Assembly (NCBI GenBank): GCA_014896535.1
Contig: JADBKE010000008.1
Location: 1 to 64,000, forward strand
DNA: 64,000 bases
Direction of reading: 5' to 3'
From: Candidatus Fermentithermobacillaceae bacterium
GTDB lineage: Bacteria > Bacillota > Sulfobacillia > Fermentithermobacillales > DUSS01
Made by a program: the position numbers and the translations under genes. Shown here piece after piece: positions 1 through 9,012 of this stretch. The first letter of the stretch is position 1, and each line of letters begins with the position of its first letter. The notes beneath the pieces were generated by a model, which was given only the letters and a program-made list of their open reading frames with translations, had not been told where the DNA came from and made no database searches.

Positions 1-351
1 GTCCGACCACGTAGCTACGTCGACGCGGTTGATGACGCCGCCCGCGGCCATGATTTGGAAATCGTGCGTCGCCGTGTGCCCGGAGAGACCAAGGTTTTTC
101 TTCCCCTGTCTGAGGATTTCGTGGAGAACCGCCGTGGGAATGCGGTTTGTGCCGAAACCTCCGATGGCTACGTAGTCACCGTCCTGTACGAACCTGGACA
201 CGGCCTCCTTGACGGACATCACCTTGTCCTTCAGAGCCCGAGACTTGTGTCTGAAGTACTCTCTGGCTTTGTCCGGGTCGGGATCTACGAAAAGCTTCCC
301 GGTCCCGATGTTCTCAACCCAAAGCTCGGTTTTCAGTGCCTCGGCCATCAT
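1..351 (-). CDS. CoA-transferase subunit A (family I, GctA-like), N-terminal part
   Basis: Partial gene running off the left edge: 117 codons are visible from an ATG at 351 with a GGGAGG ribosome site six bases upstream. After about 40 leader residues comes the family I CoA-transferase alpha-subunit start (MSVKEAVSRFV, DGDYVAIGGFG, HEILRQGKKNLGLSG), closest in my judgement to glutaconate CoA-transferase subunit A. Such enzymes move CoA between short-chain acyl-CoAs and free acids; the beta subunit would lie outside the window. The gene sits downstream of a sigma-54 promoter and an AtoSC-like two-component pair, which suggests acid-inducible expression. Exact substrate unknown; butyrate/acetoacetate and glutaconate enzymes are both possible. 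Confidence 0.8.
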   Translation of the reverse strand, partial: MMAEALKTELWVENIGTGKLFVDPDPDKAREYFRHKSRALKDKVMSVKEAVSRFVQDGDYVAIGGFGTNRIPTAVLHEILRQGKKNLGLSGHTATHDFQIMAAGGVINRVDVATWSD

Positions 352-382
352 TTGTACCTCCCTTCCATTGCAGGCGCCCTTC

Positions 383-511
383 TCAGGCGATGAGAAGGGC
401 CACAATGCTCAGAACCAGCCCCGACCACAGAAGAACCAGCGTGGTGTAACCCATGATGTCCCTGGCCTTGAGATTGGCGAGGTCCGGTAGCGGCAGCGCC
501 GACGCTGGTGA
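383..511 (-). pseudogene. C-terminal remnant of an AtoE-like short-chain fatty acid transporter
   Basis: The open stretch of 42 codons between an in-frame TGA at 512-514 and the stop at 383-385 reads ...LANLKARDIMGYTTLVLLWS followed by a hydrophobic tail ending in LLIA. This resembles my recollection of the last membrane segment of the SCFA transporter family (LKARDIMGY then a transmembrane helix). No start codon with a ribosome site precedes it, and no other part of the family is readable in any frame upstream. I read it as the decayed tail of an atoE-type gene just 5' of the CoA-transferase gene. The only internal ATG (452-454) would give a 23-residue hydrophobic peptide. Confidence 0.5.
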
Positions 512-542
512 TCATCCGAGCAGCTGTCCATCGGTGGTACCG

Positions 543-559
543 AGCAACTTCCATGCCAC
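543..559 (-). promoter_or_regulatory. sigma-54 (-24/-12) promoter for the CoA-transferase operon
   Basis: Read leftward the site is TGGCATG-GAAG-TTGCT against the consensus TGGCACG-N4-TTGCW: a single mismatch, with the GG and GC dinucleotides correctly separated by ten bases. Transcription would start near 532 and run through the atoE remnant into the CoA-transferase gene. The sigma-54 activator gene lies immediately upstream (844-2424). Confidence 0.8.
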
Positions 560-755
560 ACGCACGAGGATGTCAGGAATGGGCCGGCATTCCGATGATG
601 GCTTCGGCGGAAGTAAACCGGGACGATGGTGGGGAATGCAGGCACTGGCCAGGCAACTAAGGGGCGAAAGGATGGAGGTAGTTAAACTGAGGGTTACGTT
701 CGGTCTGTCGCGAATCGGACAAAAGCTGCGAACGTCGTTTCACACAAGGTCAGGC

Positions 756-783
756 GTGCGCAAGCTCGATCGCACCTGCGCAC
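756..783. promoter_or_regulatory. Inverted repeat, candidate upstream activator site
   Basis: Perfect 7-bp inverted repeat GTGCGCA-N14-TGCGCAC, about 225-250 bp upstream of the predicted sigma-54 start site and just beyond the end of the NtrC-type regulator gene. Position and symmetry suit an enhancer for that regulator; this role is inferred. Nothing coding is seen in the rest of 560-843. Confidence 0.4.
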
Positions 784-843
784 AGCTTCCATGCAGGCGT
801 TAAGTACCAACACGACCGCCCGCTCACCGGGGGACCCTTCCGG

Positions 844-2424
844 TCACAGCCCGTATTTCTTTATCTTGAGCTGCAGCGTCCTTCTGGATATGCCCAGGTA
901 TTTCGCGGCCCGCGTACGGTTCCCGCCGCAGACCTCAAGGGCCTTGCGGATCGCTTCCTTCTCCGTTTCTGAGACGAGATACGTCTTCCGCTCCCGGAGA
1001 GAATCCCGGAACCCGCTGGAACTCCCGGAATGGCCCGTGAAGCCACCCGACCCGTCAAAATCAAAGGAACGCGCGAAACTGCCGGAGCCATCGGGACCAG
1101 CTCGGGCCACAGAACCGGGCAAGCCGCCGCGTTCGAAAGAGTCCTGGCCGAACAGAGGCGGCAAATCTTTCTTGTAGATGGTTCCCTTGTCGCACAAAAG
1201 GCTTATCTGTTCCATCGCATTCTTTAACTCACGAACGTTCCCCGGCCAGTCGTACGAAACCAGGACCCGCATGGCCTCGTCGTCCACGTCCGGAACCGGC
1301 TTTCCCCGCTTTTCGCAGAATTCCTTGAGGAAGTGCTTCACCAGAACGGGAATGTCTTCGCGCCTCTCTCTCAGGGGAGGGACGTTGATGGGGATCACGG
1401 CGAGCCGAAAGTAGAGGTCCTGCCTGAAGCGACCTTCCTGAACTTCCTTCTTCAGGTCCCGGTTGGTAGCCGCGACCACCCTCACGTCCACCGGAATCCG
1501 CTGAGTGCCTCCCAAGCGTTCGATCACTTTTTCCTCGATTGCCCTGAGGATCTTCGGCTGCATCGAAAGGGGAAGATCGCCTACCTCGTCGAGAAACAGC
1601 GTTCCACCGTCGGCCATTTCGAACTTACCCGGCTTTCGCCTGCGGGCGCCTGTAAACGCGCCTTCCTCGTGCCCGAAGAGCTCGCTTTCCAGGAGGTTTT
1701 CAGGAAGAGCCGCGCAGTTGACCGGAACAAACGGCTTGTCCCTCCTGGGCGACGCATAGTGAATAGCTCTGGCGATGAGCTCCTTTCCGGTACCGCTTTC
1801 TCCCTGGATCAGCACGGACACGTCGCTCCCGCAGACCTTTTCGATCACCGAGAAGACAGAAAGCATCTTGGGGGAAATGGTGACGATGTTGCTCAAATTG
1901 AATTTCTCGTGGAGTTCTTCCTTGAGCCTGGACACCTCGCGCGTAAGTTCCGAGTACTTGAGGGCCCCTTCCACCACGAGCACAAGCTCCTCCATGTCGA
2001 AGGGCTTCGTGAGGTAGTCGAAAGCCCCGAGCTTCATCGCCTGTACCGCGCTCTTCACCTCACCGTAGGCCGTCATGATGATGACGGGCGCCGTCACTCC
2101 TTCGCGCCTCATTCGACGCAGGGTTTCCATCCCGTCGACACCCGGCAGGCGCAGGTCCAGCATCACGATGTCTACATCATGTTGCTTGAGGATATCGAGA
2201 GCTTGTTCGCCCGATTCGGCGGACAGGATTTCACATTTTCCGGAAAAGGTCTGCCGGAAAAGCCATGCCATATTCGGCTCATCGTCTACGACCAGCATTC
2301 GCCTGAGGTTTCCAGCGCTTCGCTGGCGCTCGTGTGGTGATTCTTGCCGGTATCCGCTCAATTCCAGGATCCCCCTGAATAAAGAACTGGCTCGCTCGGA
2401 AAACCAGATATCCTTCAACTCCAC
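844..2424 (-). CDS. Sigma-54-dependent NtrC-family response regulator (AtoC-like)
   Basis: Three domains are readable: a receiver domain (about residues 42-160, phospho-acceptor Asp90, conserved Lys140), an AAA+ sigma-54 interaction domain with Walker A GESGTGKE at 208-215 and the GAFTGA loop at 255-260, and a C-terminal Fis-type helix-turn-helix (about 495-526). A Gly/Ser-rich linker of roughly 45 residues separates the last two. Start is uncertain: the GTG at 2424 has no good ribosome site and adds 42 unconserved residues; the ATG at 2298 (MLVVDDEP) would start directly at the receiver. It follows the kinase gene by 27 bp and probably activates the sigma-54 promoter at 543-559. Confidence 0.93.
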   Translation of the reverse strand: MELKDIWFSERASSLFRGILELSGYRQESPHERQRSAGNLRRMLVVDDEPNMAWLFRQTFSGKCEILSAESGEQALDILKQHDVDIVMLDLRLPGVDGMETLRRMRREGVTAPVIIMTAYGEVKSAVQAMKLGAFDYLTKPFDMEELVLVVEGALKYSELTREVSRLKEELHEKFNLSNIVTISPKMLSVFSVIEKVCGSDVSVLIQGESGTGKELIARAIHYASPRRDKPFVPVNCAALPENLLESELFGHEEGAFTGARRRKPGKFEMADGGTLFLDEVGDLPLSMQPKILRAIEEKVIERLGGTQRIPVDVRVVAATNRDLKKEVQEGRFRQDLYFRLAVIPINVPPLRERREDIPVLVKHFLKEFCEKRGKPVPDVDDEAMRVLVSYDWPGNVRELKNAMEQISLLCDKGTIYKKDLPPLFGQDSFERGGLPGSVARAGPDGSGSFARSFDFDGSGGFTGHSGSSSGFRDSLRERKTYLVSETEKEAIRKALEVCGGNRTRAAKYLGISRRTLQLKIKKYGL

Positions 2425-2451
2425 CGGGCTGGGAGTTCCTGGTCACCCGCG

Positions 2452-4254
2452 TCAGCCGAGACCCGGCAGGCTAGCCTGGGCGCCTTCGGTGGCTGGTTCT
2501 ATCACCGGAAGTTTGATGATGAACGTAGTCCCCTTACCCGGTTCGGACTCGAATTCCACAAAACCCTGATGTTCGAAGACGATGCGTTGAACCAGCGAAA
2601 GCCCGAGCCCCGTACCGCCCTTTTTCGTCGTGAAGAACATATCGAACACCTTGTCACGATGTTCCGGGAAAATTCCGACCCCCGTGTCCTTCACCAGGAC
2701 TTCCAGGTATTTAGAGCCGCACCTGTATCTCGTCTCCACGGTGAGTGTGCCGCCTTCCGGCATCGCCTGTACGGCGTTGAGGAAAAGGTTCAGGAACACC
2801 TGGGTTAAATGGTCGGCATCCCCTTTCAACGGCGGGATCCCATCGCCGTCTATGACCTCCACGGAAACCCTGTTAACCCTCGCGTAAGCCGATATCACGT
2901 CGAGCGCGTTATCAAGGACCTTCCGTATCTCCACCGTGGTCATGTTGGGATTGGAATATCGCGAGAAGTCCAACAGCGCCTCGATGGTTCGGTTCACTCG
3001 GTCAAGTTCCTTCACGACCACCCCGGAAAACTCCCTCAAAAAGCAGGGATCGTCGAGCTTTTGCGGGACCAGGCTGATGGCCCCTTTCACCACCGTAAGG
3101 GGGTTTTTGACTTCGTGGGCGATGGACGCGGCGATCTCTCCCAGGGCGGCGAGCCTTTCGGCCCTTTCCAGCCTTTCTTCCTGCTCCTTGGCCTTTTCGA
3201 GATCCTCCAGAATTATCACATGCCCCCGGCCGCGCCCATCCTCTCCCTCGACAGCTGTGGAGATGATGGTCACCGGTCTCTCTTCCCCGCGGGTGCGAAG
3301 CATCACGTTGGTGAAACGGTTGAGCGCTCCCCTCTCGGCATCCTCCAGGGCCAGGTAGGGGTCAATGCCGAGTTCCCTCAGCATCTGTCTGACGTTCATG
3401 CCGGTGAACCTCTCGGGCGGCTCACCCAGAATATCCTTCACCCCTGACGAAACGAACACCACGTTCTCGGCGTCGTCCGCCAGAACCACGGCCAGGCTCA
3501 GGCTGTTCAAAAACAGCCTCAGGTACCGATCGAGCTGCTCTACGCTGCGGAGAAGCTGGCTGGGGCGGCTTTGCGGCTCTCCCTTTCCGAGGAGCAGCAC
3601 TCTGGAAGCGAAGAGCAAAAGTCCCGAAAGTCCGAGGAGAGCTTCCACTCCCGGCGAAAAGAAAACTTTCCGCGCTCCAAACTGCATCTGCGCGTAGATA
3701 TCCTCGAGGGTTTCGTTGGCCCAGACGAACCCGATGGCGCGGCCGTTCCTGATTAGCGGCCGCATCGCGTTCATTATCTCGCCCCGCACCATAGATCCCA
3801 CGCCGACGATTTCCTTCCCCGTCTCCATGGCCTGCCACCCGAGGTGCTCGGGACCGAGATCGATACCAACCTTCGACCCGAATTGGGAACTCGGGCCGTA
3901 AGTGATGATGGCGCGGAGGTCTTTTGAGTAGTAGCCGACGCCGACTCCGGGAAACGCCCGAGCTACGAAGTCGGTGAAGGGGGCAAGGGCCCGGTTGAGG
4001 ACGGCGATCTTGTCCTCGCGCCTCAAAGGCGGTGGGCTCGCCCGCGACAGAAGCGTTTCGTAGTCGCCTTCCAGGTGCTGGTCCAAAAGCCGCGTGAGAC
4101 CGAAGAGCTTCTGAGCTTTCTCCTCGATCAGGACGGCCTCGGTCTTCTGAAAGAGCAGGTATCTTGACTTCATGGCCGACCACGCCCCGGCGCCGGGTAG
4201 CAATCCAATTTCGACGGCAAGGCGGGGCCACCTGCCCGCCGCGACCGCTCCCAT
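2452..4254 (-). CDS. Membrane sensor histidine kinase (AtoS/NtrB-like)
   Basis: 600 residues. An extracytoplasmic single-Cache-like sensor (about 40-200, with GYYSKDLRAIITYGPSS) lies ahead of a clear transmembrane helix at about 203-223; a first membrane segment near 11-28 is weaker. Next come a PAS domain (about 245-350), HisKA with the phospho-acceptor in IAHEVKNPL (His380) and a HATPase_c domain (N box NLFLNAVQAM, G boxes DTGVGIF and GGTGLGLSL). It is the cognate partner of the regulator that follows it. Cache-PAS kinases paired with NtrC-type regulators commonly sense small organic acids; acetoacetate or short-chain fatty acid sensing is inferred from context. Confidence 0.9.
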   Translation of the reverse strand: MGAVAAGRWPRLAVEIGLLPGAGAWSAMKSRYLLFQKTEAVLIEEKAQKLFGLTRLLDQHLEGDYETLLSRASPPPLRREDKIAVLNRALAPFTDFVARAFPGVGVGYYSKDLRAIITYGPSSQFGSKVGIDLGPEHLGWQAMETGKEIVGVGSMVRGEIMNAMRPLIRNGRAIGFVWANETLEDIYAQMQFGARKVFFSPGVEALLGLSGLLLFASRVLLLGKGEPQSRPSQLLRSVEQLDRYLRLFLNSLSLAVVLADDAENVVFVSSGVKDILGEPPERFTGMNVRQMLRELGIDPYLALEDAERGALNRFTNVMLRTRGEERPVTIISTAVEGEDGRGRGHVIILEDLEKAKEQEERLERAERLAALGEIAASIAHEVKNPLTVVKGAISLVPQKLDDPCFLREFSGVVVKELDRVNRTIEALLDFSRYSNPNMTTVEIRKVLDNALDVISAYARVNRVSVEVIDGDGIPPLKGDADHLTQVFLNLFLNAVQAMPEGGTLTVETRYRCGSKYLEVLVKDTGVGIFPEHRDKVFDMFFTTKKGGTGLGLSLVQRIVFEHQGFVEFESEPGKGTTFIIKLPVIEPATEGAQASLPGLG

Positions 4255-4265
4255 CGCCCGGTGCT

Positions 4266-5315
4266 CTACTGTCCTTCACCTTGCGCGTAACCGAGGAAAG
4301 TCCTCACCGCATTCAATCCGGCCCTGACTGAAGCTTCTTGAAACCTGGGCCAGAAGTCCGATTTCACCATGTTTTCGAGGCTACCAAACCGGTCTCTGCC
4401 TGGGGTTTCTATGGTAAACCCCGGTCTTCTGAATTCCTTGATGAACCAGTCCTTGTACCCCCCGTGAGCTGATTCCGTCGGGGACGAAGCTTGAAGGCCT
4501 CCGTGCAGAAGGTCTCCGTAAGCTTCGATGACGGACCGGGCTACCTCCTCGTCCCGCTTCAGACATTCCCCTTCCTGGTCGTAAGTCCAGAACACACAAT
4601 CGAGAAAACAGTGGAAAGCCATCACGACATCGGGTTTTACGCGTCGGGTCAGATCTGCCAGGAACTTCGACTCAGCTTCCGATTCAGGAGCATTCCCTTT
4701 TTTGCCAATGGCCTTCGCCCACCCGGCGTCGAAGTTTCTGTTCAGGTCCACACCGCGTCCGTTGTACCTGCTGGTCCCCAGTCCGTCCGGATTGAGCATC
4801 GGGACAACCACCACAGACCTGCCCTGGAGAACGGTGGCGATGTCCCTGGAGAGAGAAGCATCTCGGGCTAAAGCACCGGGCGTATCCGCGGTGTTCCCGG
4901 CTGCGGCACCGGGGGCCGGAGGCGTCGCACCCGTTTCGTAGGCTGCCCCTGAAATCATCCCGCGGGCATATTGTTCCGCCACATACAGAACGGTGCCTAT
5001 AACGGGCCACTCATCGCCGTGTATCCCGCCCACGATCAGCAGAGCGCACGGGCCATTCCCTATTCGGAATGCGGGAATCGGTAGCCGCTTGACCTGCGAG
5101 AGGCCGCTCTCGAGAGGCGTAATCGTTTCGTAGGCCTCGTAGAGCTTGTCCAGCGCGCGATAAACGTCTTCGGCCTTGCGATATGTACCGTCCACCGGTA
5201 TCACGGGCTCAGGAAGGGGCGGCAGCCCCCCGGGAGATATGACCGAACTCGGACTCAATAAGAGCAGAATCATGCTAATAAGGACTATAGCTCCCAACCT
5301 GGTAATCACGGCCAC
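4266..5315 (-). CDS. Secreted or membrane-anchored M14 zinc carboxypeptidase
   Basis: M14-family metallocarboxypeptidase. From the chosen start the zinc ligands are in GGIHGDE (His99, Glu102) and the later MAFHCF histidine; the substrate-binding Asn-Arg is in VDLNRNF and the catalytic glutamate in FTIETPG. I chose the GTG at 5315 because it follows GAGGGGG by nine bases and directly opens a signal/anchor sequence (VITRLGAIVLISMILLLL); the longer frame to 5471 would overlap the upstream gene. Likely acts outside the membrane on peptides or peptidoglycan-derived peptides. It ends 11 bp before the kinase gene, so the two may be co-transcribed. Confidence 0.85.
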   Translation of the reverse strand: MAVITRLGAIVLISMILLLLSPSSVISPGGLPPLPEPVIPVDGTYRKAEDVYRALDKLYEAYETITPLESGLSQVKRLPIPAFRIGNGPCALLIVGGIHGDEWPVIGTVLYVAEQYARGMISGAAYETGATPPAPGAAAGNTADTPGALARDASLSRDIATVLQGRSVVVVPMLNPDGLGTSRYNGRGVDLNRNFDAGWAKAIGKKGNAPESEAESKFLADLTRRVKPDVVMAFHCFLDCVFWTYDQEGECLKRDEEVARSVIEAYGDLLHGGLQASSPTESAHGGYKDWFIKEFRRPGFTIETPGRDRFGSLENMVKSDFWPRFQEASVRAGLNAVRTFLGYAQGEGQ

Positions 5316-5422
5316 AGGCCGCAACCCCCTCGAACATTGCTGCGACCGGGTGTCGTCCTTTCCCGCGGTCCCTCGGAGCAGAACGCTTGCGTAGCTCCCA
5401 CGAGCACCGCGGAACGACGAAA

Positions 5423-7078
5423 TTACCCCAGTTCCAGTTCGCGCCTGGCTTTCCCCGCTCTGGGACACCACGCGGTGACGGCAGCACGACCGCCCGGTGC
5501 GCTCCGAACGACCCAGGAGAACTTCTTCTTGTGGTCGCCGCCTCCTGCTCTTCCCCCGAGGTGACCTGCGTCGAATTCGTCCCTGCCCGACACGAGTTCG
5601 GCCCCGCCCGAAAGCTCCAGACGCACCCGCACCGGCTTCGCCGCATTCATCTTGAGCGCCTGGAAGGTTCCGTGCGTGGGAAGATAACCTTCGTTCTTGA
5701 TGACAGCTTCGAGCTTGTAAAACCCGTCGCCCACCGCCTTGGCTCGGAACGATTCCACCACCAGGAGCGGGGTGATCAGCGCTCGAGTCAGATTGAAGGG
5801 CGCGTTCTTTTTCAGCTCATCCTCCAGCAGCTCAAGGGGCGGGTTCTGACGTCCGAACTTGGGCTCCCACCCTCCGATTTCCACGAGGCCGAAATCGGGA
5901 TGGTCGAACGGGCGCCAGGGGTGAAAAAGCTTCCCTCCCATCACCTCGTCGTTCCACTTGAGGAGCTTCAAAGCGTCCTCTTCCCTTTCTTTTTCGGAAA
6001 GCCCTCTATATGCATGCAACGGTCTTTTGGGAATCCCGGCTCTTCCCGCCATGTCCCATAACTCTGTTTCAAAAGCCAGTATTCCGAGGGTCTCATACAC
6101 CCACTCGAGGTCGGAGCCAACCTCGGGCTTGTCCTGATTAAGGGTAAACCATTCGAATACAGGTCTGCACGGATAGCCGGTGATCTCCTCGGCCCTCTCG
6201 CCCACGGCGCGGTAAATCTCCCGGTCCTCCTGGGGCATCTCGGACTCCCGGCGGGTGCACAGAGGCCGAAGGATGAAGCCGCCGCTGGTGTGATAGGCCA
6301 TCGAGGTCACGATGTTGGGGTGGGAAATGTAGAAATCCCCCACGGCCTTCATCTCCGGTTCCGAGAAGGGATAGTCGCCCGAACCGCGTTGTCTCACAGG
6401 AAGCGCCCAGTTGGTGGGATAGTTTCTGTTGAAGTCAAGACCGTACCGAGAAGGAGCCTGCTTGACCACCACCACGTCGCTGTCGACCAGGCGCCCCTCC
6501 GTGTAAACGCTGTAGTACGTCCCCCCGGTTTCATCGGGCCTTCTCCTTACCATGAGCCTGGGATCTTTGTCCGACACCTTCCAGGCGCCGTTTGGGTCCG
6601 GCACTCGCATGGTCAGGATTTTTCCGTCTCCGTCGACATCTTCCGGAACCAGCCCTTTCTTTTCGTCCACCTCGTCGGGCCAGGGTCTCATACTCGAACG
6701 AAGCGCATGCGGGGTGTGGAGATAGTAGTCCGAACCGTCCACGGTGATCCTGGGGATGAAGTAGAACGTGCGGGTATCGAGAATGTGCGTGATCTGAGGA
6801 TCGTTCCCGTACCCTTCAACCAGCATCTTGATGGTGTAGAGTATGACCTCGCATCCCGTGACTTCGCCCGCATGTGTGTTCGCGTCGGCGTACACGGCGG
6901 GCTTATCCTTACCCTCCCCGGTTTTCCTGTTCGTCACCTCGAGCATCCAGATGTCCCGTCCCTCATAGGATTTCCCGATGGACTCCAGCCGGCACAGGTC
7001 GGGGTAGGTGGCTTCGACGGTTTTGAGGATCTCCGTTAGCTCGGCATAGTCGTGATACCTGTCGAACGTGATATTCAA
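5423..7078 (-). CDS. Cytoplasmic M14 carboxypeptidase with C-terminal extension
   Basis: 551 residues starting at TTG after AAGGTG. Zinc site His69-x-x-Glu72 (THAGEVTG) and His263 (AYHTSG); Asn217-Arg218 in FNRNY for carboxylate binding; catalytic Glu339 in FETELW. A Ca-site-like DVDGDG loop near 147-152 and a C-terminal domain opening with HPDFGLVEIGGW are shared with the next gene. There is no signal peptide, so it probably trims imported peptides in the cytoplasm. It is a divergent paralogue of the 7251-8954 gene, in the same direction, 170 bp apart. Family-level call is firm; substrate specificity is not readable. Confidence 0.88.
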   Translation of the reverse strand: MNITFDRYHDYAELTEILKTVEATYPDLCRLESIGKSYEGRDIWMLEVTNRKTGEGKDKPAVYADANTHAGEVTGCEVILYTIKMLVEGYGNDPQITHILDTRTFYFIPRITVDGSDYYLHTPHALRSSMRPWPDEVDEKKGLVPEDVDGDGKILTMRVPDPNGAWKVSDKDPRLMVRRRPDETGGTYYSVYTEGRLVDSDVVVVKQAPSRYGLDFNRNYPTNWALPVRQRGSGDYPFSEPEMKAVGDFYISHPNIVTSMAYHTSGGFILRPLCTRRESEMPQEDREIYRAVGERAEEITGYPCRPVFEWFTLNQDKPEVGSDLEWVYETLGILAFETELWDMAGRAGIPKRPLHAYRGLSEKEREEDALKLLKWNDEVMGGKLFHPWRPFDHPDFGLVEIGGWEPKFGRQNPPLELLEDELKKNAPFNLTRALITPLLVVESFRAKAVGDGFYKLEAVIKNEGYLPTHGTFQALKMNAAKPVRVRLELSGGAELVSGRDEFDAGHLGGRAGGGDHKKKFSWVVRSAPGGRAAVTAWCPRAGKARRELELG

Positions 7079-7250
7079 CCTTATTCACCTTCTTCTCTCC
7101 CATAAAGCGCCCGTGTTTTCGGATTTTAGCCATATCGATGCCGGTATCCAGGTCCGGCATCAGTGTAATCGCAATGCAAGATGCGACTGCTCGCCCTCGG
7201 GTCGAACGGCTCGAGCCGGGCAGTCCGCGAAGCTACGGTTTACCCGCATA

Positions 7251-8954
7251 TCAGCCTGGAGCTTCCAGGACCGTCTCCAGCATCGCCTCGCCGGCCTTCT
7301 GTGACCAGGCGCGAACGCGAATTCTGGTCCCGGCAGAAGCTTTGAGCACCCACTCCACTCTCTTCTTCTGTGCCGTCTCACCCTGCCGGAACACCCACGT
7401 TCCACCCGCCGACGCGAGGCCGTCGAGATGACCGATCTCCTGGCTGGACCGGCCCGCTATGAACTCTACCGGGGACGATTCTGAGGATAGCTCGACTATG
7501 ACGGGCCTGGCTTTCCCTGCAGCGATTGCCTGCTCCGAAATGTTGGTCGGAAGATAGCCCGTGTTTTTCACCCACACCGATACCTTGAAAAGCCCCGGCG
7601 CAAGCTGGGTGACTTCCCCTTTCTCCAGCACAAGTCTGGGCAGGCAAGCTGCATGATAGAGGGTGAACAGGGCGTTCTTATGGCACTCCGCTTCCAGATA
7701 CGCGGGTGGGGGATTGATCAGGGTGAATTTGGACTTCCACCCACCGATCTCGACCGGACCGAGCTGCGGGTGGTCAAAAGGTCGCCACATCTCGAAGGCT
7801 TGACCTGCCAGCTCGCGGTCGTTCCACTGAAGAAGCTTGAGCTGAGCTTCTTCCGAACTCCTGTCCCTCCTGTCGAAAAGCTTCTCCCCCGCCCTCACCC
7901 AGGCGTTCCACAGCTCGGTTGAAAAAGTGATTATGCCCTGATGCTCGTAAAGCCAGTCCATGAACACGCCTTTCATCGGGTGCGCTTTGTCGGTGGTGTA
8001 ATCCTCGTAGGTGGAGACGCAAGGATACCCGGTGAGTTCCGTCCCTTTCTCGCCGATAGCCCGATAGATCGCCACGTCCTTCTGGGGCAGCTTGTCGTCG
8101 GGTTTCGTCGCCGACGGCCTCAATATAGCACCCATCGTGGTGTGATAGGACATCGCCCCTCCGATGTTCGGATGGGATATGATGAAGTTGGCGACGTTTC
8201 TGGTTTCGGGTTCGGAGAGAGGATACGGGCCGGAGCCTCGCTGTCCGACTTCGGGCTCCCAGTTGGCCGGATAGTTCCTGTTGAGATCTAGGCCCCACTT
8301 GGGCGGAGCAATCTTGATCTCGCCACCGTCCCAGTTCTTGAGCACCCCTTCGGGGTAGATTTTGTAAAACGGGCCTTCGGTGTCCCACGGTTGTCGTCTC
8401 ACCATGAGCCTCGGGTCCGCCCGGGATACCTTCCACTCACCGTTGGGGTCCTTCACCCTCATCTGCAGTATCCAGCCGTCACCGTCTACATCCTCGGGCA
8501 CGAGCCCCTCTTCCCTTTCCCTCTCGGGGTACACTCGGGTGCTCGACCTGAGGGTGTATGGAGTGTGGAGGAAGATTTCCGCCCCGTCCTGAGCTATCCG
8601 GGGCAGGATGTAAAAGGTTTTCGCATCCACCAGGTCTTTAACGAACGGGTCCCAGTCGTACCGGGAGAGGAGGTACCAGATGGTGTACAGGCAAACCATT
8701 GAGCCGGTCACTTCGGGAGCGTGGTGGTTTCCGTCGATGTACATGCCCGGCTTCTTTAAAGGGTCGCCCAGAGAATAATTGGTTATCTCCACCATCCACA
8801 TTTCCCGGCCTTCATAGGTTTTCCCGATGGAATACATCTTGCTCAAACCGGGTTTCTGGGCAACGAGTTCTCTCAAGGTCTCCGTGAGCTCCTGGTAATC
8901 CAAATACCTCGTGAAATCCGGTTTCTTCATGACTTGGCCGGCCGCGAAGCCCAA
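7251..8954 (-). CDS. Cytoplasmic M14 carboxypeptidase, paralogue
   Basis: 567 residues. Same architecture as its neighbour: zinc pair His78-x-x-Glu81 in NHHAPEVTG, the MSYHTT histidine, LDLNRNYPANW, and the catalytic glutamate in FSTELWN. The DVDGDGW loop and the C-terminal GPVEIGGW domain also match, pointing to a tandem duplication followed by strong divergence. The start is not settled: TTG at 8954 and ATG at 8930 both lack a clear ribosome site. No secretion signal. Likely role: releasing C-terminal amino acids from peptides taken up by a transporter such as Dpp at the right end of the window. Confidence 0.88.
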   Translation of the reverse strand: MGFAAGQVMKKPDFTRYLDYQELTETLRELVAQKPGLSKMYSIGKTYEGREMWMVEITNYSLGDPLKKPGMYIDGNHHAPEVTGSMVCLYTIWYLLSRYDWDPFVKDLVDAKTFYILPRIAQDGAEIFLHTPYTLRSSTRVYPEREREEGLVPEDVDGDGWILQMRVKDPNGEWKVSRADPRLMVRRQPWDTEGPFYKIYPEGVLKNWDGGEIKIAPPKWGLDLNRNYPANWEPEVGQRGSGPYPLSEPETRNVANFIISHPNIGGAMSYHTTMGAILRPSATKPDDKLPQKDVAIYRAIGEKGTELTGYPCVSTYEDYTTDKAHPMKGVFMDWLYEHQGIITFSTELWNAWVRAGEKLFDRRDRSSEEAQLKLLQWNDRELAGQAFEMWRPFDHPQLGPVEIGGWKSKFTLINPPPAYLEAECHKNALFTLYHAACLPRLVLEKGEVTQLAPGLFKVSVWVKNTGYLPTNISEQAIAAGKARPVIVELSSESSPVEFIAGRSSQEIGHLDGLASAGGTWVFRQGETAQKKRVEWVLKASAGTRIRVRAWSQKAGEAMLETVLEAPG

Positions 8955-9012
8955 CCTGTGTGTGCGGACGGACTAGAACCCCCTTTTCCTGGACTCACCG
9001 ACGCCTCTTCGT

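Noticed and set aside
1333..2340. 335-codon plus-strand frame
   Set aside because: Antisense shadow of the sigma-54 response regulator.
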